A stretch of DNA of 64,000 bases from Musa acuminata AAA Group (Eukaryota > Streptophyta > Magnoliopsida > Zingiberales > Musaceae). The notes under the pieces are model-generated. The model searched no databases. It saw only the letters and a program-made list of their open reading frames with translations, and had not been told where the DNA came from. Shown in pieces: positions 46,288 to 57,705 of the stretch (position 1 is the stretch's first letter; every line of letters begins with the position of its first letter). The DNA lies in assembly GCF_036884655.1 (NCBI RefSeq), contig NC_088345.1:26763501-26827500 (forward strand), in the 5' to 3' direction. Made by a program: the position numbers and the translations under genes.

Positions 46288-49200
46288 TTATTTATTCGGA
46301 CACATCAACATTCCTAATTCTCTTCTAATAAAATCAAATTGTTCTTCACTTAGAGGTTTTGTAAAAATGTAAGCCAGTTGATGTTTTGTATCGATGAACT
46401 CTATGGTTACGTCGTGATCAGTGACATGATCTCGTATAAAGTGGTGTCTAATATCAATATGTTTTGTTCTTGAGTGTTGTATAGGATTCTTAGTTAAGCA
46501 TATTGCACTCGTATTATCACATTTAATGGGAATATCTTTTAGATTAACTTTGTAATCTTCTAAAGTGTTTTTCATCCAAACAACTTGTGCACAGCATGCA
46601 CTTGCTGCAATATATTCAGCTTCGGTTGTTGATAGTGCAACCGAGATTTGCTTCTTAGATGACCAGGAAACAAGGGCATGTCCTAAAAATTGACATGATC
46701 CTGATGTGCTTTTTCTATCTAGTCTACAGCCAGCGAAGTCCGCATCAGCATAAGTTGTTAACTCAAAATTTTCTGATTTTGGATACCATAATCCTAGATT
46801 TGTGGTTCCATTGAGATATCTAAGTATTCTTTTGACTGCTTTGAGATGAGATATCTTAGGGTTTGATTGAAATCTAGCACAAAGTCCTACACTGAACATG
46901 ATGTCCGGTCTGGTGGCAGTGAGGTAAAGTAAACTTCCTATCATACCCCTATAAGTCTTTTGATTGAAGCTTTCTCCACTTTCATCAATTTCTAACTTAG
47001 TGGAGGTGCTCATAGGGGTTCTAATAGCCTTTGAGTTGTTCATATTAAACTTTTTTAATAAATTCATAGCATATTTAGTTTGACTAATAAAGATGCCGTT
47101 GCTTAATTGTTTGATTTGTAAACCTAAGAAGAATGTTAATTCTCCCATTAAGCTCATTTCGAATTCAAGACTCATGGTTCTAGCAAAAGATTCACAGAGA
47201 GATTCATTTGTAGAGCCAAAGATAATATCATCAACATAAATCTGAACAATGAGAAAATTAGTTTCAAAATTCTTGATAAATAATGTAGTATCAACCTTGC
47301 CTTTTGTGAAATTATTTTCGATAAGAAATGAACTAAGTCTCTCATACCAAGCCCTTGGGGCTTGTTTTAAACCATAGAGAGCTTTAGTTAATCTAAACAC
47401 ATGATTAGGGAGGCTATTATTTTCAAATCCAGGAGGTTGTTCAACATAAACTTCTTCGGAAATAAAGCCATTTAGAAAAGCGCTTTTAACATCCATTTGA
47501 AACAGTTTAAAATTATTACTACTAGCGTAGGCAAGGAGCATCCTTATGGCTTCTAATCGAGCCACAAGAGCGAAGGTTTCTTCGTAATCGATACATTCTT
47601 CTTGGTTGAAACCTTTGGCCACTAATCTAGCCTTGTTTCTAACCACGATATCATTTTCATCTTGCTTGTTTCTGAAGACCCATTTAGTACCAATAACTAA
47701 ATGGTCATTTGGCCTAGGAACAAGCTTCCACACCTCATTTCTCTCAAATTGATTCAATTCATCTTGCATTGTGATAATCCATGAATCATCTTTCATGGCT
47801 TCGTCAACGCATTTGGGTTCAATTTGGGAGAGAAAGGCGACATTTGCACAAAAAGTTTTAAGAGAAGATCGTGTTTGAACCCCCTTTGACGTGTCTCCTA
47901 AGATTAGCTCCTTGGGATGAGCATCTACGTACTTCCAATCCTTGGGTAAGGATATTTCGGGAGTGGATGCATCCAAGTTGCTCGTTGGAGAAGGGGTCTC
48001 GTTTAAATTCAAAGAATCAAAATTAACATCTTCATCAAGATCATTTTTCGTGATTTCGGAAATCTCATTGAAAACAACATGAATAGATTCTTCAATAATT
48101 AAAGTTCTTTTATTGAAAATACGAAAGGCTTTAGAAACAGTAGAATAACCAAGAAAGATTCCTTCATCAGATTTAGCATCAAATTTTCCTAAGTTGTCCT
48201 TTTCATTTAAGATAAAACACTTACTCCCAAAGACTTTAAAATATGAAACATTGGGTTTTTTATTGTTCCATAACTCATAGGGAGTTTTGATTAGTAGAGG
48301 TCTTACTAGAACTCTATTCAAAATGTAGCATGCAGTATTTACGGCTTCAGCCGAAAAATATTTGGGTAGGTTGTATTCATTCAACATGGTTCTTGCCATT
48401 TCTTGTAAATTTCGATTTTTTCTTTCTACAACTCCATTTTGTTGAGGATTTCTAGGAGTAGAGAAATTATGATTGTATCCATTGAGTTCACAAAATTCCT
48501 GGAAATCATGGTTTTGAAATTCACCACCATGATCACTTCTAATTGACGAAATCATAGAACCTTTCTCATTCTGAACAAGTTTGCAAAACTTGGTAAAATA
48601 TCTAAGGCATTCACTCTTCTGTTTTAAGAAGTAAGTCCATGTGTATCTGCTGTAGTCATCCACGATGACAAAGGCGTATTTGCTACCTCCTAGGCTTGAT
48701 ATGGAGATAGGTCCGAACAAATCCATATGGATCAATTGTAAGGGCCTAGAGGTGCTTATTTGGTTTTTAGATTTGAAGCTACTCTTAATTTGTTTACCTA
48801 ATTGGCAAGCATCACATACATTGTCTTTGATGAACTTGATACGAGGAATTCCTCTTACAAGTTCTTTGGATGATATTTGAGTGATTAGTTTCATGCTAGC
48901 ATGACCTAATCTTCTATGTCATATCCAAGCATCCTCATTCAAAGCAAAAAAACACATTTCATTACATAAATTATTGATGTCAATAGTATATACGTTATTT
49001 TGTTTTAATGCAATCATAGATATGTTTTTGTGTGGTTTTTCAATGATGCAAGCATTAGATTCAAATCTGATAATATATCCTTTATCACATAATTGACTAA
49101 TGCTCAAGAGGTTATGTTTTAAACTATCCACTAGCAAAACATCTTCAATAGAGAAGTTGGATTTGTTACCTATGGTTCCTTTGCCAATGATTTTACCCTT

Positions 49201-49338
49201 GTTGTTGTCTCCGAAGGTGACATATCCTTTGTCTATGCTAGTGAGCTTAGAGAATTGAGATGGATCTCCGGTCATATGCCTTGAGCATCCACTATCAAGG
49301 TACCATCTATTGCTCCTAGCTTGCGATGGTTTAGTTTT
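46288..49338 (-). CDS. pol: Element D pol: protease, integrase, reverse transcriptase, RNase H (one in-frame TGA)
   Basis: The frame follows the gag TAG without shift. Protease [10 protein letters not shown] lies at about 49280. The pre-integrase region contains a TGA at 48919-48921 in place of a Trp codon. Integrase follows with HHCC remnants, Asp in HMDLFG, Asp in SDHGGEF and Glu in [11 protein letters not shown] has [27 protein letters not shown] and YVDDIIFGS; RNase H has [29 protein letters not shown] and [11 protein letters not shown]. From 48894 to 46288 the frame is open for 868 codons. It cleaves the polyprotein, copies RNA to DNA and inserts it. All catalytic residues I can see are present; only the TGA would block a full product. 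Confidence 0.93.
48919..48921 (-). other. In-frame TGA in D pol (pre-integrase Trp codon)
   Basis: The codon after DAWI is TGA; in E it is TGG (LWHR). Element C has TGA at the same codon (26437-26439). It splits D pol into a short protease part and the long downstream part. Confidence 0.88.
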
Positions 49339-49341
49339 CTA
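49339..49341 (-). promoter_or_regulatory. Gag/pol boundary TAG, possible readthrough stop
   Basis: TTG-TAG-AAA separates gag and pol in one frame. C has TTA-TAG-AAA at 26014-26022, and E has TTG-TAG-AAA at 58993-59001. A UAG between gag and pol is known from the soybean Sirevirus SIRE1. A conserved stop without any frame change suggests termination suppression. Confidence 0.7.
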
Positions 49342-50922
49342 CAAGAAAGGATGATGTTTAGGTACCCATTTGCTTTTGGGTGCCTCACAAATAGATCTAC
49401 ATTTTCTATCATGTTGCATAGAATTTGTCATGGTTCCTTTAGGAACCCAAATCAATTTATTTGGACTAATTTTCTTAAATGGACAATAGTGCGTCTTGTG
49501 TCCAAACTTGCAACAAAAGTTGCATTTGCTTTGATGTCTAACATGTAAGATGGGGCCTTTTATAAAGGTGGTTGGATTTTGATGAGGACTTCTCACGAAT
49601 CCAATTCCACTTCTTATGGGGACGTGACGCTTGTTGGTAAGGATCATGTTTAATGACTTGCTACCAACCTCGAATTTCTTCAAGGTATCCTTAAGTAGCA
49701 AGTTTTCTTTTTGGAGAGTTTCTAGATCATGGCATTTTATGCATGAGCTTAAGCTATCATGATATTCAGTATTTAACTTATCGAAATTACAAATAAGACT
49801 ATCATGCTGCTTTTTTAGCAATTTGTATTTATTACTAATAGTCTTACACTCATCAAACAATTCATGGAAAGCATTTAATAATTCATCGAATGATAAATCT
49901 GCATCTATTGAATTTGTTACCTCGTCTTCGATGGCCATTAAGGCGTAATGAGCAACTTGCTCGGTGTTGGACTCCTCTTCTTCGGATGCACTCGAGTCAT
50001 CCCATGTTGCTTGAAGAGCCTTCTTCTTTAATGTTCTCCTTTTTACTTGGGGACAATCACTCTTGTAGTGTCCCGGCTTTTTGCATTCATAGCAGATCAC
50101 TTGGTCCTTCTTGGGTTCAAGTTTATTTTTTGCATCATTCTTAAACTTGTTTCTTTTAAAGAACTTTTTAAACTTTCTTGTTAGAAGTGCCAAGTCATCA
50201 TCACAGTCCTCATCACTTGAGTTTTCTCTCAAGTGGCATTCAGAGGTTTTAAGTGCCATATCCTTCCTGTTCTTTGGAAGGATGTCTTCTTGCTCTTCAT
50301 GAGCTTTACAAGTCATTTCGTAAGTCATTAATGACCCGATTAGTTCTTCAAGAGGGAAGTTGCGCAGATCTTTTGCCTCTTGAATAGCAGTGACTTTAGG
50401 ATCCCAATTCTTAGGAAGGGATCTTAGTATCTTATTTACGAGTTCAAAATCCGAAAAACATTTTCCAAGTCCTTTTAGACCGTTGACGACATCCGTGAAA
50501 CGGGTAAACATGTCGCCAATGGTTTCACTTGGTTTCATTCGAAAAAGTTCAAAAGAATGTAACAACAGATTGATTTTTGACTCTTTCACTCTACTTGTGC
50601 CCTCGTGGGTCACTTCGAGTGTGTGCCAAATATCAAATGCAGTTTCGCAAGTTGAAACACAATTAAACTCGTTTTTATCAAGTGCACAAAATAAGGCATT
50701 CATAGCCTTTGCATTAAGAGCGAAAGCCTTCTTCATCAATTCATTCCAATCGATCATTGGAAGAGAAGACTTTGAAAATCCGTTTTCAACAAGGTTCCAC
50801 AGTTCAAAATCCATAGAGATAAGAAAGATCCTCATTCGGGTCTTCCAGTAGGTGTAGTCAGTCCCACTGAACATGGGTGGACGTGTAATAGAATGCCCCT
50901 CTTGGTTTCCGGCGTATGCCAT
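49339..50922 (-). CDS. gag: Element D gag (527 codons)
   Basis: It starts MAYAGNQEGHSITRPPMFSG at 50922, about 28 nt after the PBS, with no earlier start in frame. A copia Gag core (YWKTRMRIFLISMDFELW; GLGKCFSDFELVNKILRSLP) is followed by an acidic linker and zinc knuckle one, CYECKKPGHYKSDC. A coiled-coil-like stretch follows (about codons 350-420), then zinc knuckle two, CNFCCKFGHKTHYC. It ends at a TAG (49339-49341) in the same frame as pol. It forms the cytoplasmic particle and binds element RNA. The frame is intact, unlike in C, E and G. Confidence 0.94.
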   Translation of the reverse strand: MAYAGNQEGHSITRPPMFSGTDYTYWKTRMRIFLISMDFELWNLVENGFSKSSLPMIDWNELMKKAFALNAKAMNALFCALDKNEFNCVSTCETAFDIWHTLEVTHEGTSRVKESKINLLLHSFELFRMKPSETIGDMFTRFTDVVNGLKGLGKCFSDFELVNKILRSLPKNWDPKVTAIQEAKDLRNFPLEELIGSLMTYEMTCKAHEEQEDILPKNRKDMALKTSECHLRENSSDEDCDDDLALLTRKFKKFFKRNKFKNDAKNKLEPKKDQVICYECKKPGHYKSDCPQVKRRTLKKKALQATWDDSSASEEEESNTEQVAHYALMAIEDEVTNSIDADLSFDELLNAFHELFDECKTISNKYKLLKKQHDSLICNFDKLNTEYHDSLSSCIKCHDLETLQKENLLLKDTLKKFEVGSKSLNMILTNKRHVPIRSGIGFVRSPHQNPTTFIKGPILHVRHQSKCNFCCKFGHKTHYCPFKKISPNKLIWVPKGTMTNSMQHDRKCRSICEAPKSKWVPKHHPFL

Positions 50923-50949
50923 CTCTCTTGGGTTTTAATCCGTTAGAGA

Positions 50950-50970
50950 GTTAACCTTGCTCTGATACCA
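50950..50970 (-). other. Primer-binding site of element D
   Basis: On the minus strand, TGGTATCAGAGCAAGG follows the LTR after two bases. Twelve bases match initiator tRNA-Met. Confidence 0.9.
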
Positions 50971-50972
50971 AT

Positions 50973-53258
50973 TGTTAGGATCGAGAGCACTAAGAGGGGG
51001 GGGGGGGTGAATTAGTGCAGCGGAAATCTTACAGCAATTTAAAACCGAAAGGTGCGTTCGTTTAATAAAATCTATTATGATGCAAAATCCGATTCACAAT
51101 TTGTATTTAAGCGCAGTTTGCGTCTAAGCGCAGATTGCGTCTAAGAGCAGTTTACGTCTAAACGCAGTTTGCGTCTAAACGTAGTTTTATGTCTAAACTC
51201 AGTTTTACGTCTAAACGCAGTTTTACGTCTGAACACAATTTTACGTCTGAATGCAGTTTTACGTCTGAACGTAGTTTTGCGTCTGAACGCAGTTTTGCGT
51301 TTCAACGCAGTTTTGCGTCTAAACGTGGTTTTACGTCTAAACACAGTTTTACGTCTAAACGCAGTTTTACGTCTAAACACAGAAACTGAACTTTGAAAAT
51401 CTTTTTGTGAATGTGCAGAAAGCAGTTTGCAGTTATGAATGGACTCAAAGCGTAAGCATAAACTATAATGTAAAGATCGTACGAAAACACCGATTTACTT
51501 CTCAATGCAAATTCGGAAAGATCTGAACTTAGAGAATCGTTCGTAAAAGCGTAGAGGGCAGTAGCTATGTAGGAGGTTTGCAGTAATGATAAAGTGCTCA
51601 AAAATAAACGCAAACCAGAGATTTAGAGTGGTTCGGTCAGTCTTGACCTACTCCACTTTTGGCTTCCTCCACCGATGAGGTTGCCGACATCAACTAGAGG
51701 CCTTCCTTCAATAGGCGAAGGCCAACTGCCCTTTTACAGTTTCTCTCCTTTTGACAGGCTCAGGAGACAACCTTTACAGATCCTTTCTCTCCTCTCTTTA
51801 CAACTCAAGACTTTGAAGAACAGAAAGAGGAGAACTTTTGGACTTTACACAATTTTGAGCTCTTAGAATCACAGAAAAGATCAGGAATTCGGAGTGGATC
51901 TATATCCTTTCTGTGCTGAACAGGTGGGGTATTTATAGGCCCCAACCCAGTTCAAATTTGGAGCTCAAAACGATCAAATCCCGGAATTCCGGGATCAAGC
52001 GGTTGCACCTCTTGACTGGAGAGGTTGCACCGCCTAGTAGAGCTCGAAGACTGAGCTCAAGCGGATGCACCTCTCTGTCAGGGTTGGTTGCACCTTTCTG
52101 CCAGAGCTCAAAGACCGAGCTCAGGCGATGCATCTCCTGACCAGAGAGGTTGCACCTCTCTGCTAGAGGTGGTTGCTCCTCTCTGCCAGAGGTGGTTGCA
52201 CCTCTCTGCCAGAGCTCGAAGACTGAGCTCAGGCGGTGCCTCTCCTGTCCAAAGAGGTTGCTCCTCTCTACCAGAGCTCGAAGACCGAGCACCTCTTGGC
52301 AGAGCTCGAAACTTGAGCTCTGGCGGTGCTACCTCTTGACAGAGGAGGTTGCACCACCCAGTCTCGCTTGGAGACTAAGCCCTGGGTGGTTGCACCTCTT
52401 GGCTGAGGCGGTTGCACCGCCCAGTCTCGCTGGGAGACATATCCTGGGCGGTTGCACCGCTTGGCTGGGGAGGTTGCACCGCCCAGTCTCGCTGGGAGAC
52501 ATATCCTGGGCGGTTGCACCGCTTGGCTGGGGCGGTTGCACCGCCCAGTCTCGCTGGGTGACATATCCTGGGCGGTTGCACCGCTTGGCTGGGGCGGTTG
52601 CACTGCCCAGTCTCGCTCGGAGACATATCCTGGGCGGTTGCACCGCTTGGCTGGGGCGGTTGCACCGCCCAGTCTCGCTGGGTGACATATCCTGGGCGGT
52701 TGCACCGCTTGGCTGGGGCGGTTGCACCGCCCACAGCACCTTGGGTCCGAATGGGTTGAACCATTCGACCCAATTTGAGTTCTTCAGGGGCCCAATTGCC
52801 CCAGGATTAAGCTAATGGGATCACCTCCCATTCCTAACTTAATCAATGTGCTAACTACGATTAAATCTAAGACAATTTCTGCAGCTTTGCTTCGGTACGT
52901 CAATCGCTTCTTCCGGTGAGTTTCCGGCGAACTTCCGTCGATCATCCGATGAACCCTCGGTGATGCTTCTGCGGACTTTCGGCAAACTCCTGGATTTTAC
53001 GACGATTCACTTGGCAAGTTCCGACGAGCTTCGCTTGGCAAGCTTCCGGACTTCTCGGATCTGTTCTTGCAGAACCTCCGACGACCGTCCGAACTTCCGT
53101 CGAACTCTCGAACTCCCAACGTGATCATGATCTTGACTCCGGCGCAACTCCTGCTGCTTGTCTAACTTTCATCGTAGTTAATCCTGCACACTTATCTCAA
53201 CACATAGATTAGACAACAAATGACAATTGACTTCATCATCAAAATCCGAGATTCAACA
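50973..53258 (-). repeat. Element D 5' LTR (2286 bp)
   Basis: It has a G-run of 11 near 50997, the 18-bp array (51112-51383), a minus TATA box (51930-51937) and a palindromic block with six 62-bp units starting at 52359, 52422, 52484, 52546, 52608 and 52670. The left LTR has three such units, which explains most of the length difference. Confidence 0.93.
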
Positions 53259-53777
53259 ATGGCAACATCTTGTGTGGTAGGAGGCATGGTTGCGCCGCCC
53301 CTGCCTGCGGGCAGCTTGATCCCGGGGCGGTGTGGCCGCAGGTAGTGCCGCCACTATAGGTGGGTGCTCCCCCTACGGGCGGCTCTGTTCGCGAGCGGAT
53401 GCCCCTACGAGCGCCTTTACCAGTGGGGGTTGCTCCCGCAGCGGCCGCCCGTGAGGGTGAGCGCTGCTGCGAGTGCGCCCATAGGCAACGCTGGCCCTTA
53501 TCGGCTGGTTGCCTGCAGGCGCCGCCTGCCCTTGTGGGCACTATGGCTGTAGGCAGTGCCAGTGGGCTGCCAGCCCCGTTGGCCGTAAGCTTGCAGGTGT
53601 AGCGCCTGCCTGCGATGCCCCTACAGGCGGCTGCACACATGCAAATTGAGGGCAGCAACTATTGCTGCCCTTTCTCTCACTTTTGCGTCAACGATCTTGA
53701 AGCCAAAAGCTTCTCCAAAACATAATACACGTAGTTCAAAACCAATCTTCGCAGGAACAACTTGGCTCTGATACCAC
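53259..53777 (-). other. Leader region of copia F1, right part, with primer-binding site
   Basis: On the minus strand, TGGTATCAGAGCCAAG (53776 leftwards) lies one base after the LTR end: a Met-initiator PBS. About 53270-53640 is strikingly GC-rich, with repeats of GGCAGGC/GCCTGCAGGCG type and an open frame of 139 codons that I do not trust. D entered at 53258. Confidence 0.75.
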
Positions 53778-55363
53778 TGTTAGGAAATCTTGGGGGCGAC
53801 ATCACATGCATAACAGAAGAACAAAAACAAAATCCCCTATTCGTAAAGAGATGTTCGTCATCATGCGAAGATTGGTGTGTAAAAATCCATTAAACTTAAA
53901 ATTGTCTATAGAATAAATTGTGTTACCTAGGGAGATCGTATATCCCTGAATCCTTATAAATATCTAGGGGAGGGTAAAGGAGATCAAGCACCCTCCTCTC
54001 TAGCGGTGATCCACATAGCAGGGCTGCGACGATGCTCCTCAAAACTCTAGGCCTACTCTAAGATGGAGAGGGGGAGGAGAATAGGAGAGGCAAGCAAAGG
54101 CTCTAATCTATAAACCACTGAATCTCTCCTATTTATAGAGGTCCCCTGTCAATCTTAACCCTAATGGATCCTCTCCTATTGGGTATTGGATCTTCATCCA
54201 ACTACCCAAGCCTCTTAGATTAGTGGATATCTATTCAATAATCTCTCATGGGTTTTTATTAGATCTCGTCCATGGGATCCAATAATTCAGGGGCTTATTA
54301 GATATCCAATAAGATAGGGGCTCCGACAGATATCTCATATCCGAACCTCTACTCATCGCAACGCCTACCATATGTGTGTGACTCTCTAGGCCTAATATCG
54401 AGCTGACCATGAGTTATACTTGTCAGAACTCCTTTTGGCTTAGTGAATTACTATCTCCATAATAATTCACTCGACTCATCGATTACGGACATACTAGGCC
54501 ACTACGCCGTAGTCCCTAGACGATATAGGGGAATCCAATCCATTGGACCCATCTGTCCTCAGTATGTACCTATTGTCCCTCATCCATCTAATATCCCAAA
54601 GACCATATACTATGTATGGTGCTATCAAACCCATATGGTTTCTACTCGAGTCTTGCTCTAATCGGATTCTCCTGGAGAACTCTTTTTCTCTCAATCCGAA
54701 TGACCCTGACTAGGGATTTGTCTAAGTAAGAACACATGAGATATTCCTCTTAAGACATTGAGAGTGGATGATCCTCTATCGACACTCAATAGCCCTCATA
54801 AGGTCGATTGCCACTCCCAATGATCGGTTATACTAGATTTGGGACATCCAAACCTATAAGTCCAATATCAAAGAATAGAGCACTCATATTGGATATCCTT
54901 GGTGTCTCAAGTCTAAGGACTACGAAATCGCTATATAATAATAAGGTATTATCAACCATCTAGCATTCCATAAGTAGATCAATCAGTGAACTCATTCTCC
55001 AATAAGCACCTGTACTGTATCCCTAGTGTCCCCACATGAGCAGCTATGAGACTAGCTGCATCCATCATATGGATGGGTATACAGCATACCAATCTGTCCG
55101 GTTATCTTTATGTCCCTCTCAACTAACCTTTGACCGGGATTATTTAGGATCTGTGTTTAAAGGTGAATTGGTCTCATTATCGTGATCTCATCATGATCTG
55201 ATTCCCATTGCACAGATCTAAGGACATCACAATATATACATGCATATATGTAATATTCAATATAAAGTAATAAATGCCAAAATATAATAAGAAAAAAGAT
55301 TCCGTGTTAAGTCACACGTGCCGTCACTCATGTGATTGGTTTGCTGGGTACCTATGACTAGCA
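53778..55363 (-). mobile_element. Copia F LTR shared by F1 and F2 (1586 bp)
   Basis: It runs from TGTTAGGAAATC to GACTAGCA on the plus strand. To the left, a PBS adjoins it, as expected for the 5' LTR of F1. To the right, a polypurine tract (minus AAGTGGGAGAT, 55364-55374) adjoins it, as expected for the 3' LTR of F2. The same LTR occurs as a solo copy at 27558-29052. Confidence 0.9.
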
Positions 55364-57705
55364 ATCTCCCACTTGACATAAAGTCAATCACCTATGTGTC
55401 TGATCCCCATCAGACCCCTATGTTTGAGACAATGGCTTTGTCAGTGGATCTACAATGTTATTTTCGGATGAAACTCTTTCCACTGCTACATCTCCTTAGG
55501 TCATGATCTCTCTAATAAGTTAGAACCTCCTCAGAACACTTTTGATGAGACTCGGGTTCCCTTATTTGAGTAATCACCCTGTAGTTGTCGTAATATAAGG
55601 AATTAGCTCCTCGCTATTTGGCCCGACTCCTAGATCTTTGATGAACTTCTTCATCCAAACTCCCTCTTTTGCCACCTCTACTATAGCAATGTTCTCCGCC
55701 TCTATGGTCAAGTCAGTAGTAGTATCTCGCTTGAAACTCTTCTAGCATACTGCTCCTCTATTCAGGGTATATACAAACCCTGAATTTGATTTGCTATTAT
55801 CGATATTAGACTGAATTCTCAAGTTCATGTAGCCTTCAACCTTGAGGCTACTACCTCTATATACTAGTAAATGATCCTTAGTCATTCTCAAGTACTTAAG
55901 GATACACTTTACTGCTTTCTAATGCTCCAAGCCTGGATTCGCCTAATACCTACTCATGACACTCAGAGCATGCGCTATATCAGGCCTGGTACATAGCATG
56001 ACATATATGATAGACCCTATTGCTGATGCATATGCTATCCATGTTCGCTCTTTCTTCAGGAGTCTTTGGGGATATACTCCTAGAAAACGATATTTCATGT
56101 CTCATTGGTTTGAGACCACTCTTGGAATTTTTCATGCCAAACCTTTTGATAATGTTGTCTATGTACTTGGACTGAGACAAGCAAAGCATCCTCTTAGATC
56201 TATCTTTATAGACCTGAATCCCCAAGATATAGGATGCTTCCCCTATGTCCTTCATGGAGAAGTGTCTAGATAACCAAGCCTTTACCATAGATAGCATTCC
56301 GACATTATTCCCAATGATCAAGATGTCATCCACATATAGCACCAAAAAGATGACAGTGCTCCCACTTACCTTCTAGTACACACAAGGCTCATCTTTGTTC
56401 TTAACAAAGTCATAAGATCTGATTTCCTCATTAAATCTTAGGTTTAAACTTCGGAAAGCTTGCTTTACTCCATAAATGGATCTAAGTGAGCTACACAACT
56501 TATCTGGGCAGTCCTTGGATATGAATCCCTTGGGTTGTATCATATGCACCTTCTCCTTGAAGTTCCCATTGAGGAATATGGTTTTTATGTCCATCTGCCA
56601 AATCTCATAATCATAGTGTGCTACAATAACCAATAGAATTCGGATGGATTTTAGCATTAAGAAGGTTTCATCAGTCAACACCTTACTTTTGATGATACCC
56701 CTTAGCCACTATCCTTCTTTTATAGGTCTCTATCATTTAATATACTCTAATCTTTTTCTTAAAGATCCACTTGCAACTAATTGGTACAATACCTTTGGGC
56801 GCATCAACTAGGTTTCAAACCTTATTGGAGTATATAGAATCGATCTCAGAATTTATGGCTTTTTACCACTTCCTAAAGTCTATACTCATAATAGCCTCCT
56901 TGTAGGTCTGATGATTAGTATCCTCAACATACTCTCTTCTAATATGTCTCACATATATCTTAGGAAGATGAGATACTCTGTCGGACCTACGTAAAATTGG
57001 AACTTATATATTAGGTACTTGAATAAACTCGGGCTATAGAGTGGTACTTGAGCTAGGTTCTCCAACCTCTCTCAACTCTATCATGCTCCCGCTATCTCCG
57101 CCAAGAATGTGTTCCTTCTTAAGAAACATCACTCTCTTTGCTACAAAGACCTTTTGGTCCTCGAGATGATAGAAATAATACCCACAAGTTTCCTAGGGGT
57201 ATCCCACAAACTTGCACTGCTCCGTCCTTGATTCCAACTTATCGGAATTGTGTCTTTTAACGTAGGTAAGGTAGCCCCAAATCTTAACAACCTTAAGATC
57301 GGACTTCTTTACTTTTCATATCTTATATGGTGTAGACACTATCGACTTAGTTGGAACTCTATTCAGAAGATAAGCTATGGTCTCTAGGGCATATCCCCAG
57401 AATGAGATGGGTAGGTCAGTGAAACTCATCATGGACCGTACCATGTCTAACAACGTACGATTTCTCCTTTCAAACACACCATTGAGCTAAGGTGTATAAG
57501 GAGTTGTCCATTGGGATAAAATCCCATGGTCTTTGAGGAGCTAGGTAAACTCTATACTTAAGTATTCACCTCCTTAGTCTGATCGAAGAATCTTGATACT
57601 CTTTCTAGTTTGGTTCTCCACTTCATTCTTATACTCTTTGAATTTCTCAAAAGCTTCGGACTTATACTTCATTAGGTATACATATCCATACCTTGAGAAA
57701 TCATC
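55364..57705 (-). pseudogene. Copia F2 pol remnant: integrase end, reverse transcriptase, RNase H
   Basis: Read right to left, it gives part of the integrase (Asp of the middle motif followed by a stop, and Glu in NGVFERRNR) and the VFVAKR and GSMIELREVGEPSSS linker. RT follows with WQMDIKTIFLNG (about 56600) and YVDDILIIGN (about 56335). RNase H fragments extend to about 55450, then the PPT. Many stops and frameshifts are present. F2 starts abruptly at 57705 inside integrase, so its 5' half is lost. Confidence 0.85.

Larger units (their letters stand above)
43300..53258 (-). mobile_element. Element D: nearly intact Sirevirus (Ty1/copia), 9959 bp
   Basis: It has LTRs at 43300-45433 and 50973-53258. 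The PBS is at 50950-50970 on the minus strand (TGGTATCAGAGCAAGG) and a PPT adjoins the left LTR. Gag and pol lie in one frame from 50922 to 46288. That frame is interrupted only by a TAG at the gag/pol border and a TGA in the pre-integrase. It is the youngest-looking copia copy and the most plausible source of enzymes for the family. Its LTRs differ mostly by tandem-repeat number. Confidence 0.94.

Noticed and set aside
52150..52815. 221-codon frame rich in A, P, L, W in the D LTR
   Set aside because: Made by 62-bp palindromic units in U3, open on both strands and different in the sister LTR.
53239..53658. 139-codon minus frame in the GC-rich leader
   Set aside because: Stop-poor because of GC content; overlaps the D LTR junction at its end and shows no recognisable domain.
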